Of a stretch of 64,000 bases of DNA, positions 42,164 through 50,862 are shown piece after piece. The notes beneath the pieces were generated by a model. That model saw nothing but the letters and a program-made list of their open reading frames with translations, was not told the DNA's origin and did not search any database. The DNA is from Alistipes timonensis JC136 (GTDB lineage: Bacteria; Bacteroidota; Bacteroidia; Bacteroidales; Rikenellaceae): assembly GCF_900107675.1 (NCBI RefSeq), contig NZ_FNRI01000005.1, forward strand, positions 306,591-370,590, given 5' to 3'. Each line of letters starts with the position of its first letter. Within the stretch, counting starts at the first letter, position 1. The position numbers and the translations under genes were made by a program.

Positions 42164-44101
42164 ATGAAACCTGTAAAACTACTTATCGCACTCCTGCTGG
42201 CCGTCCTGCCCTCCCTGATGCGGGTACAGGCCGACACCTCCGTCTTCTCACTGCTGGACCTCACGCGCCCCGGGCTGGAGCGCGTCGCTGCGCTGCACGC
42301 AGCAGGCGACGAGCGGGCCGCCGCCGGGGCCCTGCTCGACTACTACCGCCACCGCACGGATGTCGTCTGCCCCGAGGCGGACCTCACCCGCATCACGATC
42401 TCACCCGACGAGCAGCGCCGGGCCGACGAGGCGATGGAGCACCGTTTTTTCGTCCATCAGGGTTACCAGCCCTCGTATTTCTACGGCGACGACATCGACT
42501 GGGAGTACTGGCCCGTGAAGGACAACGAACTGCGCTGGCAGCTGCACCGCATGAAATGGTGGGTGCCGATGGGCAAAGCCTACCGCCTCTCGGGCGACGA
42601 GCGTTACGCCGCGGAGTGGTGCGCCGAATACCTCGACTGGATGCGCAAAAATCCCCTCACGGCGTATGACGAACGCAAGGCCGGAAACTGGACGCAGGCC
42701 GAAAACGTCTATTTCGCCTGGCGTCCCCTCGAGGTGAGCGACCGGCTGGAGTTCCAGATACACCAGTTCCTCTATTTCCTGCCCGCCGAGGCGTTCGACG
42801 GGGATTTCCTCCTGCATTTTCTCGAAAACTACCACCGCCACGCGGAGCATATCACGCGCCATTTCTCGGCCAAGGGCAACCACCTGCTGTTCCAGGCCCA
42901 GCGGCTCGTCTTCGCGGGGGTATTCTTCCCTGAGTTCCGCGACGCTGCCCGCTGGCGCGCCACGGGCGTCGAGATCCTCAACCGCGAGATCGGCAAACAG
43001 GTCTACGACGACGGCATGCAGTACGAACTGGACCTGCACTACCACCACGAGTCGATCGACATCTTCTTCAAAGCCCTGCAAATGATGGACGCCAACGGCT
43101 ACCGGGGCGATTTTCCGGCGGAGTACCTCGCCACGGTCGAACGGATGATCGACGCCTATATCGACTGCTCGTTCCCGGACTACACGACGCCGCTGTTCAG
43201 CGACAACCGGTTCCGGGAGAAGGAGGAGCTGATGCCCTATTACCGGGCGTGGGCCGGGGTCTTTCCCGAAAACGCCGCAATCCGGTGGATGGCGACCGAA
43301 GGGCGCGAGGGAGCCGCCCCGGAACACCTTTCACGGGCGCTGCGCACCTCGGGATTCTACGTCCTGCGCAACGGCTGGGAGGCGGACGCCACGGCGATGG
43401 TCCTCAAAGCCGGGCCGCAGGGGTTCTGGCACTGCCAGCCCGACAACGGCACGTTCGAACTCTGGCACCGGGGCCGCAACTTCTTCCCCGACTCGGGGAG
43501 TTACGTCTATGCGGGCGACAAGGAGGTGACCGACCAGCGCAACTGGTTCCGCCGGACGCAGGTGCACAACACCCTGACGCTCGACGATGAAAACCTCGCA
43601 CACACCGATTCGAAATGCCTGCGCTGGGAGACGGACGGCGCAACGGAGATCGTGACCGTCGGGAATCCCTCCTACGAGGGCCTCACCCACCGCCGCACGG
43701 TGTGGTTCGTCGACCGGCGGTTCTTCGTCATCGCCGACGAGGCTTTCGGAACGGCCGAGGGCGAAGTGGCCCTGCACTACAACCTCGTGGAGTGCGACCC
43801 GGCGGAGGATTTCGCCGCGTGCTCCGCAGCGACCCGCTTCGGAGACGGCAACAACCTCATGCTGAAAGTCTTCGGGGCGGAGCGGATGGAACGCCGCGAG
43901 GGGTGGGTGTCGCGCACCTACCGCCAGCGCACGGAACGTCCGGCCTACGCATTCACGGTGCGGAAACGGAACGACAAGCCCGTGCGGCTGGTGACGGTGC
44001 TGCTCCCGGCCGGGGATGCCGCGGCGCAGCGCGTCGAAGCCGCCTGGCGCGGAGATCGGTTACACGTGAAGATCAACGGAAAGAAATACAACCTAAAATA
44101 A
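42164..44101 (+). CDS. hepC: PL12 heparin-sulfate lyase (heparinase III, HepC-like), copy 1
   Basis: The ATG at 42164 opens a signal peptide (MKPVKLLIALLLAVLP) and lies just after a promoter box; 52 extra upstream codons are not credible. The 645-residue enzyme has an alpha-toroid N-half (GYQPSYFYGDDIDW, YWPVKDNELRWQLHR) and beta-sandwich C-half. Residues matching the PL12 active site are Asn239 (KGNHLLF), Tyr293 (LHYHHE) and His423 (FWHCQPDNG). It cleaves low-sulfated heparan-sulfate regions by beta-elimination in the periplasm. The sequence closely resembles B. thetaiotaomicron HepC (BT4657). A second copy follows after 5 bp. Confidence 0.9.
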   Translation: MKPVKLLIALLLAVLPSLMRVQADTSVFSLLDLTRPGLERVAALHAAGDERAAAGALLDYYRHRTDVVCPEADLTRITISPDEQRRADEAMEHRFFVHQGYQPSYFYGDDIDWEYWPVKDNELRWQLHRMKWWVPMGKAYRLSGDERYAAEWCAEYLDWMRKNPLTAYDERKAGNWTQAENVYFAWRPLEVSDRLEFQIHQFLYFLPAEAFDGDFLLHFLENYHRHAEHITRHFSAKGNHLLFQAQRLVFAGVFFPEFRDAARWRATGVEILNREIGKQVYDDGMQYELDLHYHHESIDIFFKALQMMDANGYRGDFPAEYLATVERMIDAYIDCSFPDYTTPLFSDNRFREKEELMPYYRAWAGVFPENAAIRWMATEGREGAAPEHLSRALRTSGFYVLRNGWEADATAMVLKAGPQGFWHCQPDNGTFELWHRGRNFFPDSGSYVYAGDKEVTDQRNWFRRTQVHNTLTLDDENLAHTDSKCLRWETDGATEIVTVGNPSYEGLTHRRTVWFVDRRFFVIADEAFGTAEGEVALHYNLVECDPAEDFAACSAATRFGDGNNLMLKVFGAERMERREGWVSRTYRQRTERPAYAFTVRKRNDKPVRLVTVLLPAGDAAAQRVEAAWRGDRLHVKINGKKYNLK

Positions 44102-44106
44102 CTGAA

Positions 44107-46107
44107 ATGAAACGAATCCTGATGACCCTTTGCGCCGCGCTGGCGCTCGGCACGGCCGCCGCAGCCCCCACCCCCGTCCTGGGCGACGAGAAATCGCTCT
44201 ACGACCTGCTCGACCTCGACAGGCCGGGCATGGAGGCGGTGAAGAAAGCCGTCGCCAAAGGCAACACCGCGGCGGCGGACAAAGAACTGCTGAAGTATTT
44301 CCGCACGCGCAAACCCGTCGAGCTCTTCGGTCTCGACCTGGAAAACGTCAAAGTGAACAAGTTGGAGCAGAAGCAGGCCGACGAGGCGCTGGAACACAAG
44401 TTCTACGCCCACAAAGGCTACCAGCCCTCCTACTTTTACGGCGACGACATCGACTGGCGTTACTGGCCCGTGAAGGACAACGAACTGCGCTGGCAGCTCC
44501 ACCGTCACTACTGGTTCATCCCGCTGGCCAAGTGTTACTACACCACCGGCGATGTGAAATACATCGACGCGTGGATGGAGCAGTACACCGACTGGGTGAA
44601 GAAAAACCCGCTCGACGGCGTCGAACGGCTGAAAGCCGCAGGGGCTTCCGCGGCCGAGATCGCCGCCGAACAGGAAAACATCCGCTTCGCATGGCGTCCG
44701 ATGGAGGCCGGACGCCGTTTGCAAGACCTGCTGACGGAGTTCGCGCTGACGATCCGTTCGCCGCGTTTCACGCCCCAGTTCCTCAACCTCTTCCTGCGCA
44801 CCTACCGCCAGCATGCCGACCACATCCTGCACAACTATTCCAAGCAGGGCAATCACCTGCTGTTCGAAGCCCAGCGGATGTTGTTCGCGGGCATCTACTT
44901 CCCGGAGTTCCGCGAAGCCCCGGAATGGCGCCGCAGCGGCATCGAGATACTCAACCGCGAGATCGGCGTGCAGGTCTACCCCGACGGCATGCAGTTCGAA
45001 CTGGATTTCGGATACCACATCGCCGCCATCGACATCTTCCTCAAAGCTCTCGGCATGGCCTCGGCCAACGGTTATGAGAGCGAGTTCCCCGCGAGCTACA
45101 CCGAGACCGTCGGAAAGATGACCACCGTCACCTGGAACCTGCTCTACCCCGACTACTCCAACCCGATGTTCGGCGACACCAAGAGCCACGACAAAAGCTC
45201 CCTCCAGCGGCAGTTCCGCAGCTGGAGCAAGGTGTTCCCCGGCGACAAACAGCTGCAATGGTTCGCCACGGACGGCCGCAAGGGCGCCCTCCCCGACTAC
45301 ACCTCGCAGCAATTCCCGGCATCGGGATTCTACGTCCTGCGCACGGGGTGGGACGAGGACGCCGCCGTGACGGTCGTAAAGGCCGGTCCTCCGGCGTTCT
45401 GGCACAACCAGCCCGACAACGGCACCTTCGACTACTGGCGCCGGGGCCGCAATTTCTTCCCCGACTCGGGCAGCTACGTCTACGGCGGCGACAGCGCCGT
45501 GCTGGCCCAGCGCAACTGGTTCCGCCAGACCCGCGTGCACAACACCCTGACGCTCGACAACCGCGACCTCGAAAAGACCGATTCGAAGCTCCTGCTGTGG
45601 GACGCGACGCCGGAGCTGACGACGCTGGTGACCGAGAATCCCTCCTACGAGGGGCTGACCCACCGCCGGGCGATGTTCTTCACCGCAGAGGGGCTGCTGG
45701 TGATCGCCGATCAGGTGTCGGGCACGGCCGAAGGCACCGCAGGAATACATTTCAACCTCTGCCCGGGCAAGATCGAATATGCCAAGGACGGCACCGTGCG
45801 CACGCTGTTCGCCGACGGCAACAACATCCGCATCAAAACCTCGGCGACCGTTCCCGTGCAAATCCGCGAGGAGGAGGGATGGGTCTCGACCGCCTACCGC
45901 AAAAAGGAGGAGCGCCCGGCCTATGCCGTCGAAGCGCAGAAACCGGCCGGCGGCGAGGTGCTGTTCGTCACCGTGATCGCCCCGGACGAAGCGCCGTTCC
46001 AGGGCTCGATCGCCATTGTTCCGGGAAAGGCCCCCGTGGGCGACACGCTCCGCTTCGCGGTGCGCGTGGGCGCCAAAACATACGACCTGGGATATGAACT
46101 CAAATAA
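44107..46107 (+). CDS. hepC: PL12 heparin-sulfate lyase (heparinase III, HepC-like), copy 2
   Basis: A 666-residue paralogue of the preceding gene, starting MKRILMTLCAALALG with a signal peptide ending AAAAP. The shared blocks are nearly unchanged (GYQPSYFYGDDIDW, NELRWQLHR, GRNFFPDSGSYVYGGD), with active-site counterparts Asn249, Tyr303 and His433. It is closer in length to BT4657 and has a small insertion (LKAAGASAAEIAAEQE, about 178-193) that copy 1 lacks. The copies have diverged enough to suggest different preferences in sulfation or chain length, which is inference. It is followed 7 bp later by the PL13 enzyme. Confidence 0.92.
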   Translation: MKRILMTLCAALALGTAAAAPTPVLGDEKSLYDLLDLDRPGMEAVKKAVAKGNTAAADKELLKYFRTRKPVELFGLDLENVKVNKLEQKQADEALEHKFYAHKGYQPSYFYGDDIDWRYWPVKDNELRWQLHRHYWFIPLAKCYYTTGDVKYIDAWMEQYTDWVKKNPLDGVERLKAAGASAAEIAAEQENIRFAWRPMEAGRRLQDLLTEFALTIRSPRFTPQFLNLFLRTYRQHADHILHNYSKQGNHLLFEAQRMLFAGIYFPEFREAPEWRRSGIEILNREIGVQVYPDGMQFELDFGYHIAAIDIFLKALGMASANGYESEFPASYTETVGKMTTVTWNLLYPDYSNPMFGDTKSHDKSSLQRQFRSWSKVFPGDKQLQWFATDGRKGALPDYTSQQFPASGFYVLRTGWDEDAAVTVVKAGPPAFWHNQPDNGTFDYWRRGRNFFPDSGSYVYGGDSAVLAQRNWFRQTRVHNTLTLDNRDLEKTDSKLLLWDATPELTTLVTENPSYEGLTHRRAMFFTAEGLLVIADQVSGTAEGTAGIHFNLCPGKIEYAKDGTVRTLFADGNNIRIKTSATVPVQIREEEGWVSTAYRKKEERPAYAVEAQKPAGGEVLFVTVIAPDEAPFQGSIAIVPGKAPVGDTLRFAVRVGAKTYDLGYELK

Positions 46108-46114
46108 ATCACTT

Positions 46115-47260
46115 ATGCTAATCATGTATCCCGTCCTGCTGCTGCTGGCCTGCACACCGAACGCCGCACAGGAAAAAGAGGCCCCGAAAGAGTTTGCTGC
46201 GCTGCCCGAACGGGTGAATATTCAGGCCGACTCGGCCCGGATGAGCCAGGTGATCGACGGCGAATGGGTCGCCGTGGGCATCCGCAAACCCGAAGCCCTC
46301 GGCCACGACTACACCCGCATGTACGGCGGAAAGCCCTCCTACCGCTTCACGCTCGGACGCGACGACAACACCCTCTCGGGCTATGCCCCGGGCGAGACCA
46401 AAGGGCGGTCGGAACTCTCCTGGTGCTATGCCACGGCGGCCGATTTCGCGGCTCTCCCGGACAAGGACTACTCCGACGCGCAGCGGATGAAAACCGTCTA
46501 CCACCACGGCAAAGGCATCTGTCCGCAGGGCACGTCGTGGAGCTACACCTTTTCGGTTTACATCCCCTCGGAACTGAGCCCCGAGGTATCGACGATCTTC
46601 GCCCAATGGCACGGCATGCCCGACCGGACGTTGGTGACGGCTCCCGACGGCCGCGTCAGGAAGCTCCCGGCGGAGGAGTTCCTCGCCATGCAGGACACCG
46701 TCATCATCAAAAAGGACATTGTCTACGAGCGTGTGGAAACCGTCGACAAAAAGGGCAACAAAGGCTGGAAAGCGGGCAAGCCGACAGGCTGGAAGGTCGA
46801 GCAGGGCGGCTATCCCCCGCTGGCATTCGGATTCTCGAACGGGTATTTCTACATCAAAGCCAACTCCGACCGCCGCTGGTTCACCGACAAAACCGACCGC
46901 TGCAACGCCAACCCGGCCAAAGCCGGGGTGATGGTGCCCGTCACCTCGGAGTTCAAAGCCTCGACGATCGCCGCGCGGATGCCTTTCGGGGAGTTCCCCA
47001 AAGACCGCTGGGTGACCTTCACCGTGGAGATCGACTGGACGCAGTACGGCGGCGAGGCCGAGACGGTCGTGCGTCCGGGACGCCTCGACGTACGGATGGC
47101 CTGCGACGGCCGGACCGATCATCTGGTAGATAACGAGCGGATACTCATAGGCCGCAACGACGAGGACGGCTACTACTTCAAATTCGGCATCTACCGCGTG
47201 GGCGACAGCACGGAGCCCGTGAGCTACAACCTCGCCGGATACTCCCAGCGGCAGCGCTGA
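46115..47260 (+). CDS. hepA: PL13 heparin lyase I
   Basis: A 381-residue enzyme. The start at 46115 (or Met at 46124, MYPVLLLL) gives a lipoprotein signal ending LLLAC. The protein tracks Bacteroides heparinase I throughout: RVNIQADSARM, GYAPGETKGRSELS, VYHHGKGICPQG, catalytic His166 in AQWHGMPDRT, KVEQGGYPPLAFGFSNGYFYIKANSDR, and the C-terminal IGRNDEDGYYFKFGIYRVGDS with the catalytic Tyr. It cleaves highly sulfated heparin, complementing the PL12 enzymes. It closes the plus arm; a strong terminator follows. Confidence 0.94.
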   Translation: MLIMYPVLLLLACTPNAAQEKEAPKEFAALPERVNIQADSARMSQVIDGEWVAVGIRKPEALGHDYTRMYGGKPSYRFTLGRDDNTLSGYAPGETKGRSELSWCYATAADFAALPDKDYSDAQRMKTVYHHGKGICPQGTSWSYTFSVYIPSELSPEVSTIFAQWHGMPDRTLVTAPDGRVRKLPAEEFLAMQDTVIIKKDIVYERVETVDKKGNKGWKAGKPTGWKVEQGGYPPLAFGFSNGYFYIKANSDRRWFTDKTDRCNANPAKAGVMVPVTSEFKASTIAARMPFGEFPKDRWVTFTVEIDWTQYGGEAETVVRPGRLDVRMACDGRTDHLVDNERILIGRNDEDGYYFKFGIYRVGDSTEPVSYNLAGYSQRQR

Positions 47261-47279
47261 TCCGGGGCGAAAACAAGGG

Positions 47280-47309
47280 AAGAGGCGGGATTCAGGTCCC
47301 GCCTCTTTT
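47280..47309. terminator. Bidirectional terminator ending the heparin island
   Basis: Perfect stem AAGAGGCGGGA / TCCCGCCTCTT with a six-base loop and T-run, between the convergent PL13 and DUF6377 genes. Confidence 0.92.
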
Positions 47310-48991
47310 CATTCGGCCCCGTCCCATGAGATGCAGATATGCCGGATCTGCTCCTCGATGTCCAACGTCTTGTCGATCCGGCCGTTGCGCAGCCGCGCCC
47401 GGTAAGTATAGATCGTCGAGAGCGTGCTGTTGAGGAACATGGCGATCTGCGCCGAGTCCGAAACGCCCAGCCGGATCAGCGCCAGGTAGCGCAGTTCGGT
47501 CGAGAGCTGGCGGCTCCGCTTGGGCATGAAACGCTCCGGATCGAGAAGCAGGCCGCGCACCTGTTCGATAAAGTCGGGGAACAGCCCGAGGAAAGTTTCG
47601 TCGAAAAGCCGCAGGAAATTGCGGTGCTCGGTCTGGATCAACTCCTGCGAGCGCAGCGTGATGAGCGTCTGCTCGGCGCTCTCGGTTTTGAGCAGTTTGA
47701 TGATCCCCATGCGGTAGGTGTCGAGACGCTGGATGTAGGAACTGCAAAGCTGCATATACTGGCTCACGTACTCCGATTTGATCTTGTTGGCGTCGTTGAG
47801 CTGGTCGTTGGTCCGCACCAGCGCACTGTTGGTGGCGTTGAGCCGATGGTTGATGTCGGTCAGCTGGCGGTTGATTTCGAGATAGCTGTCCTTGAGACGC
47901 TCGATCTCCCGCTTGCGCCGCAGGGTGTGGATCGCCTGCCAGAGAATGACGATCAGCAGCACCGAGAGCGATATGGCCGTGAAGAGCGTCAGCAGCAGTT
48001 TGCTGCGCATCGACTTGTCGAACGACCGGGTAATCATATCCAGCGATTCGGCATATTGCCCCATTCGCAGGCGGTAATTGCTGACCGTCAGGTCGTTCAG
48101 CGTGCGTTTGATGTAGGCGTTCGCCAGCCGGATCTCTCCGGTCTCGTAGAGCATCTGCGCCAGCCGGTAGAGCGACATGTGGGCGCGCGTCGAGGCCGAA
48201 AGCTCGTAGATCGAAGCCCGGGCCGCCCACAGCATGCCCCGCCGGTTGTCGCCCATGTCGGTGTAGTTGCGTGCGATCTGGTAGGTGATGTTGCCTTTCT
48301 GGAAGATGTCAAGGCTGTCGATATCATCCCGGATCAGCCCTTCGAGCTTTTCCAGCGCCTCGCGGTTGCGTCCTTCGAGACGCAGCAGTTCGGCTTCGAA
48401 ATTCTTTTTCTGATAGGCGATGCGCGGTCCCGAAGCGCGGTTGAGATAGGCCCGAAGGTAGTATTTGAGCGAATCGTCGTAGCGGCTCTGCACCTCGGGA
48501 AAGACGCTGAAGCGTTTCGATTCGCGGAACACCGTAGCCCGCGTGCGGTAGTAGAGCGTCAGGTCCACCTTCCGGCTGTCCGTCGTATCGACGCTCCGCA
48601 GAATGCGGTTGGCCTCCGCGAGTTCGACATTGCCGATCAGCACGATGGCCGTGCGGACCTTGGCATCGTTAATCAGCCGTTCGTCGCCCAACTCTTCGGC
48701 CAGCGCACGGGCCATCCTGCAATAATAGGCCGACGAGTCGAGCTGGAAATGGCTGTAATGCCCCGCCAGCGTGGTATAGGCCCAGGTCCGGGTCCGTTTG
48801 CTGCGGGTGGTGTCCGCAATGTTCCGGTATTTGCGGATGATGCGGTGACGGCGTTCCACATAGACCGCTTCGTTGCGGATGACATCGTTCAGTTCGTGGA
48901 TCGTCCTGTCGAGTTCGTGATCGAGTTCGTCCCGGCAGCCCGTCGTGAGGACTACGGCGGCAAACAGCAGACAGCAGAGGCTTCGGTTCAT
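47309..48991 (-). CDS. DUF6377-type membrane regulator of the phosphoesterase PUL
   Basis: The start at 48991 gives a 560-residue lipoprotein-like N-terminus (MNRSLCCLLFAAVVLTTGC). TPR-like helices fill about 20-330 (for example YTTLAGHYSHFQLDSSAYYCRMARALAEE), then a membrane helix (LLLTLFTAISLSVLLIVILW, about 338-358), a coiled coil (about 362-420) and a C-terminal helix-turn-helix-like part (LALIRLGVSDSAQIAMFLNSTLSTIYTYRARLRNG). It has the same plan as the regulator at 17885-19546, but here the N-terminus seems lipidated. It is divergent from the phosphoesterase/SusCD locus, 261 bp away, and probably regulates it. Confidence 0.8.
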   Translation of the reverse strand: MNRSLCCLLFAAVVLTTGCRDELDHELDRTIHELNDVIRNEAVYVERRHRIIRKYRNIADTTRSKRTRTWAYTTLAGHYSHFQLDSSAYYCRMARALAEELGDERLINDAKVRTAIVLIGNVELAEANRILRSVDTTDSRKVDLTLYYRTRATVFRESKRFSVFPEVQSRYDDSLKYYLRAYLNRASGPRIAYQKKNFEAELLRLEGRNREALEKLEGLIRDDIDSLDIFQKGNITYQIARNYTDMGDNRRGMLWAARASIYELSASTRAHMSLYRLAQMLYETGEIRLANAYIKRTLNDLTVSNYRLRMGQYAESLDMITRSFDKSMRSKLLLTLFTAISLSVLLIVILWQAIHTLRRKREIERLKDSYLEINRQLTDINHRLNATNSALVRTNDQLNDANKIKSEYVSQYMQLCSSYIQRLDTYRMGIIKLLKTESAEQTLITLRSQELIQTEHRNFLRLFDETFLGLFPDFIEQVRGLLLDPERFMPKRSRQLSTELRYLALIRLGVSDSAQIAMFLNSTLSTIYTYRARLRNGRIDKTLDIEEQIRHICISWDGAE

Positions 48992-49194
48992 GGCAAAATG
49001 CGGGTTTCGGTCAGACAAGATACTAAAATTCGGAATCAAAACCATCTTCCGGGTCGCTTTTCCGGCGTTACAATGCCGTTACGCAGTTTGATAAAACAAG
49101 CCCGATTTATCAATAACAAATTACTGTTCAGTAAATTGTATTTTCACGGAGTTTGATTTTCGCAGCCCTCCTGCGGGACATATCTATTTATGGG

Positions 49195-49202
49195 TACATT
49201 TG
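49195..49202 (+). promoter_or_regulatory. TAnnTTTG box of the phosphoesterase PUL
   Basis: TACATTTG lies 50 bp before the first phosphoesterase ATG (49253). It overlaps a longer in-frame start at 49190, arguing that 49253 is the true start. No clear -33 element. Confidence 0.6.
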
Positions 49203-49252
49203 TCCAACCAACTAACCGTTGCCAGGCGGCAACACGCAAATCCAAACCTCCT

Positions 49253-50839
49253 ATGACCCGACTCCTGAATTGCTTTTTATCGGCGGCACTCGTATCGACG
49301 CTCCTCGCAGGCTGTTCGTCCGACTCGTCTTCCGAAGGTCCCGTACCCCCTCCCGCCGGGGACGGAAATATCTGCGGATATGTCCGCTGCGACGGCCGGG
49401 GCATCGCCGGCGTCGTCGTCTCCGACGGCGCGAACGTCGTGAAAACCGACGCCGAGGGCTATTACTCCTTTACGAGCGACCTCGCCACGGCCGACTTCGT
49501 GCGCATCTCCATACCTTCGGGCTACGAGACCGCCCGCGACGGCATCCTTCCGACATTCTATGCGGCCATAGATCCCGCCGAACCGGGCACTCAGCGCTTC
49601 GATTTCGACCTGACCGCCGTGGACAACACCCGCCACCTGCTGCTGGTCATGGCCGACGTACACATCTCGGGACGCAAACCGGGTTATCCGAACGACAGCG
49701 GAACGGTCGTCGCCGAACTCGACGCCAAGCAGTGCCGCGAACGATTCATCCCCGCGCTCACCGCCCACGCCGCTTCGGCTGCCGCGGGCTACCGCGTCTA
49801 CGGGCTGAACCTGGGCGACATGACCCATTCGGAATATTGGTATTCGAAGAACTATTCCTTCCCGCAATACATCGAGGCGATGAAAGGCGCCGATTTCCCG
49901 ATCTTCCACGCCATCGGCAACCACGACTACTGCCACAAGGTCGCCGACGACACGGCCGATGCCCAATACAAGGCGGCGCTCGGTCCCACCTACTATTCGT
50001 TCAATCTGGGCCGCATCCACTACATCGTACTCGACGACATGGTCTACAAAGGTTCGAACGCCTACTCGACGCGGATCGACGACCGCCAGATGGAGTGGCT
50101 CCGCAAGGACCTTGCGGCGACGGACCCCGCCATACGCGACGTGGTCGTGGCGATGCACGTCCCGACCGTCAACGGTTTGCAGACGGACGGCTCCTATAAA
50201 AAAGCCCTTGAAAATTTCGACGAGTTCTACGCGCTTTTCGCCGACTACAACCTGACGGTGATGAGCGGGCATTGGCACCACGCCCATTCGATCCGCATCG
50301 GCGACAAGGCCGCCGAATACATCCTCCCGGCGGCGTGCGGCACATGGTGGTACAAACTTCTCTGCATCGACGGGACCCCGGCGGCCTTCGCGGCCTGGAC
50401 CGTCAACGGAACCTCCATGAGCCACCGTATCGTACCCATCGGCGACGAATACGCCGCGGAACGTTACCGCGTCTACAACAAGGGCGTGACGACCAACACC
50501 GGGACCGTCGCTCCCGGAACGGCCTCGGACCCCGCCGGAGGCTCGCCCGCAGTGCTGGTCAATCTCTGGGAGATGCGCCCCGACTGGACCTTCGACTGCT
50601 ACGAGAACGGCGTGCCGACCTCGGGCCGGCTGACCCGCGTGGCGCGCTACGACCCCATTCACCGCGATTTCTGCAACCAGGGATTGATCGGATGGCAGCG
50701 GTATTCGTGGTGCGCGACGGTCCGTACGGCCGACCATTGGCTGCAATACGCTCCCGCAGACCCCGCGGCAGCCATCCGGATCACGGTAACCAACCATAAG
50801 GGAACGCTGCTGCACGTGATCGACACGAAGATCGAATAA
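49253..50839 (+). CDS. Calcineurin-like phosphoesterase lipoprotein, copy 1
   Basis: A 528-residue lipoprotein (STLLAGC). It has three parts: an N-terminal beta domain (GYVRCDGRGIAGVVVSDG, the MetallophosN type, about 40-120), a central metallophosphoesterase domain and a C-terminal MetallophosC-type domain (from about 400). Metal motifs are complete: ADVH, NLGDMTHSEYW, GNHD (Asn223-His224-Asp225), MHVP and GHWH (His340, His342). It should hydrolyse a phosphomonoester or diester at the cell envelope. It is first in the PUL, 23 bp before its paralogue. Confidence 0.88.
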   Translation: MTRLLNCFLSAALVSTLLAGCSSDSSSEGPVPPPAGDGNICGYVRCDGRGIAGVVVSDGANVVKTDAEGYYSFTSDLATADFVRISIPSGYETARDGILPTFYAAIDPAEPGTQRFDFDLTAVDNTRHLLLVMADVHISGRKPGYPNDSGTVVAELDAKQCRERFIPALTAHAASAAAGYRVYGLNLGDMTHSEYWYSKNYSFPQYIEAMKGADFPIFHAIGNHDYCHKVADDTADAQYKAALGPTYYSFNLGRIHYIVLDDMVYKGSNAYSTRIDDRQMEWLRKDLAATDPAIRDVVVAMHVPTVNGLQTDGSYKKALENFDEFYALFADYNLTVMSGHWHHAHSIRIGDKAAEYILPAACGTWWYKLLCIDGTPAAFAAWTVNGTSMSHRIVPIGDEYAAERYRVYNKGVTTNTGTVAPGTASDPAGGSPAVLVNLWEMRPDWTFDCYENGVPTSGRLTRVARYDPIHRDFCNQGLIGWQRYSWCATVRTADHWLQYAPADPAAAIRITVTNHKGTLLHVIDTKIE

Positions 50840-50862
50840 TCCGAATCCATATTGCTTTTAAC

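Noticed and set aside
49190..49252. Longer N-terminus for phosphoesterase copy 1
   Set aside because: The extra 21 codons overlap a TAnnTTTG promoter box and precede a clear lipoprotein signal at 49253.
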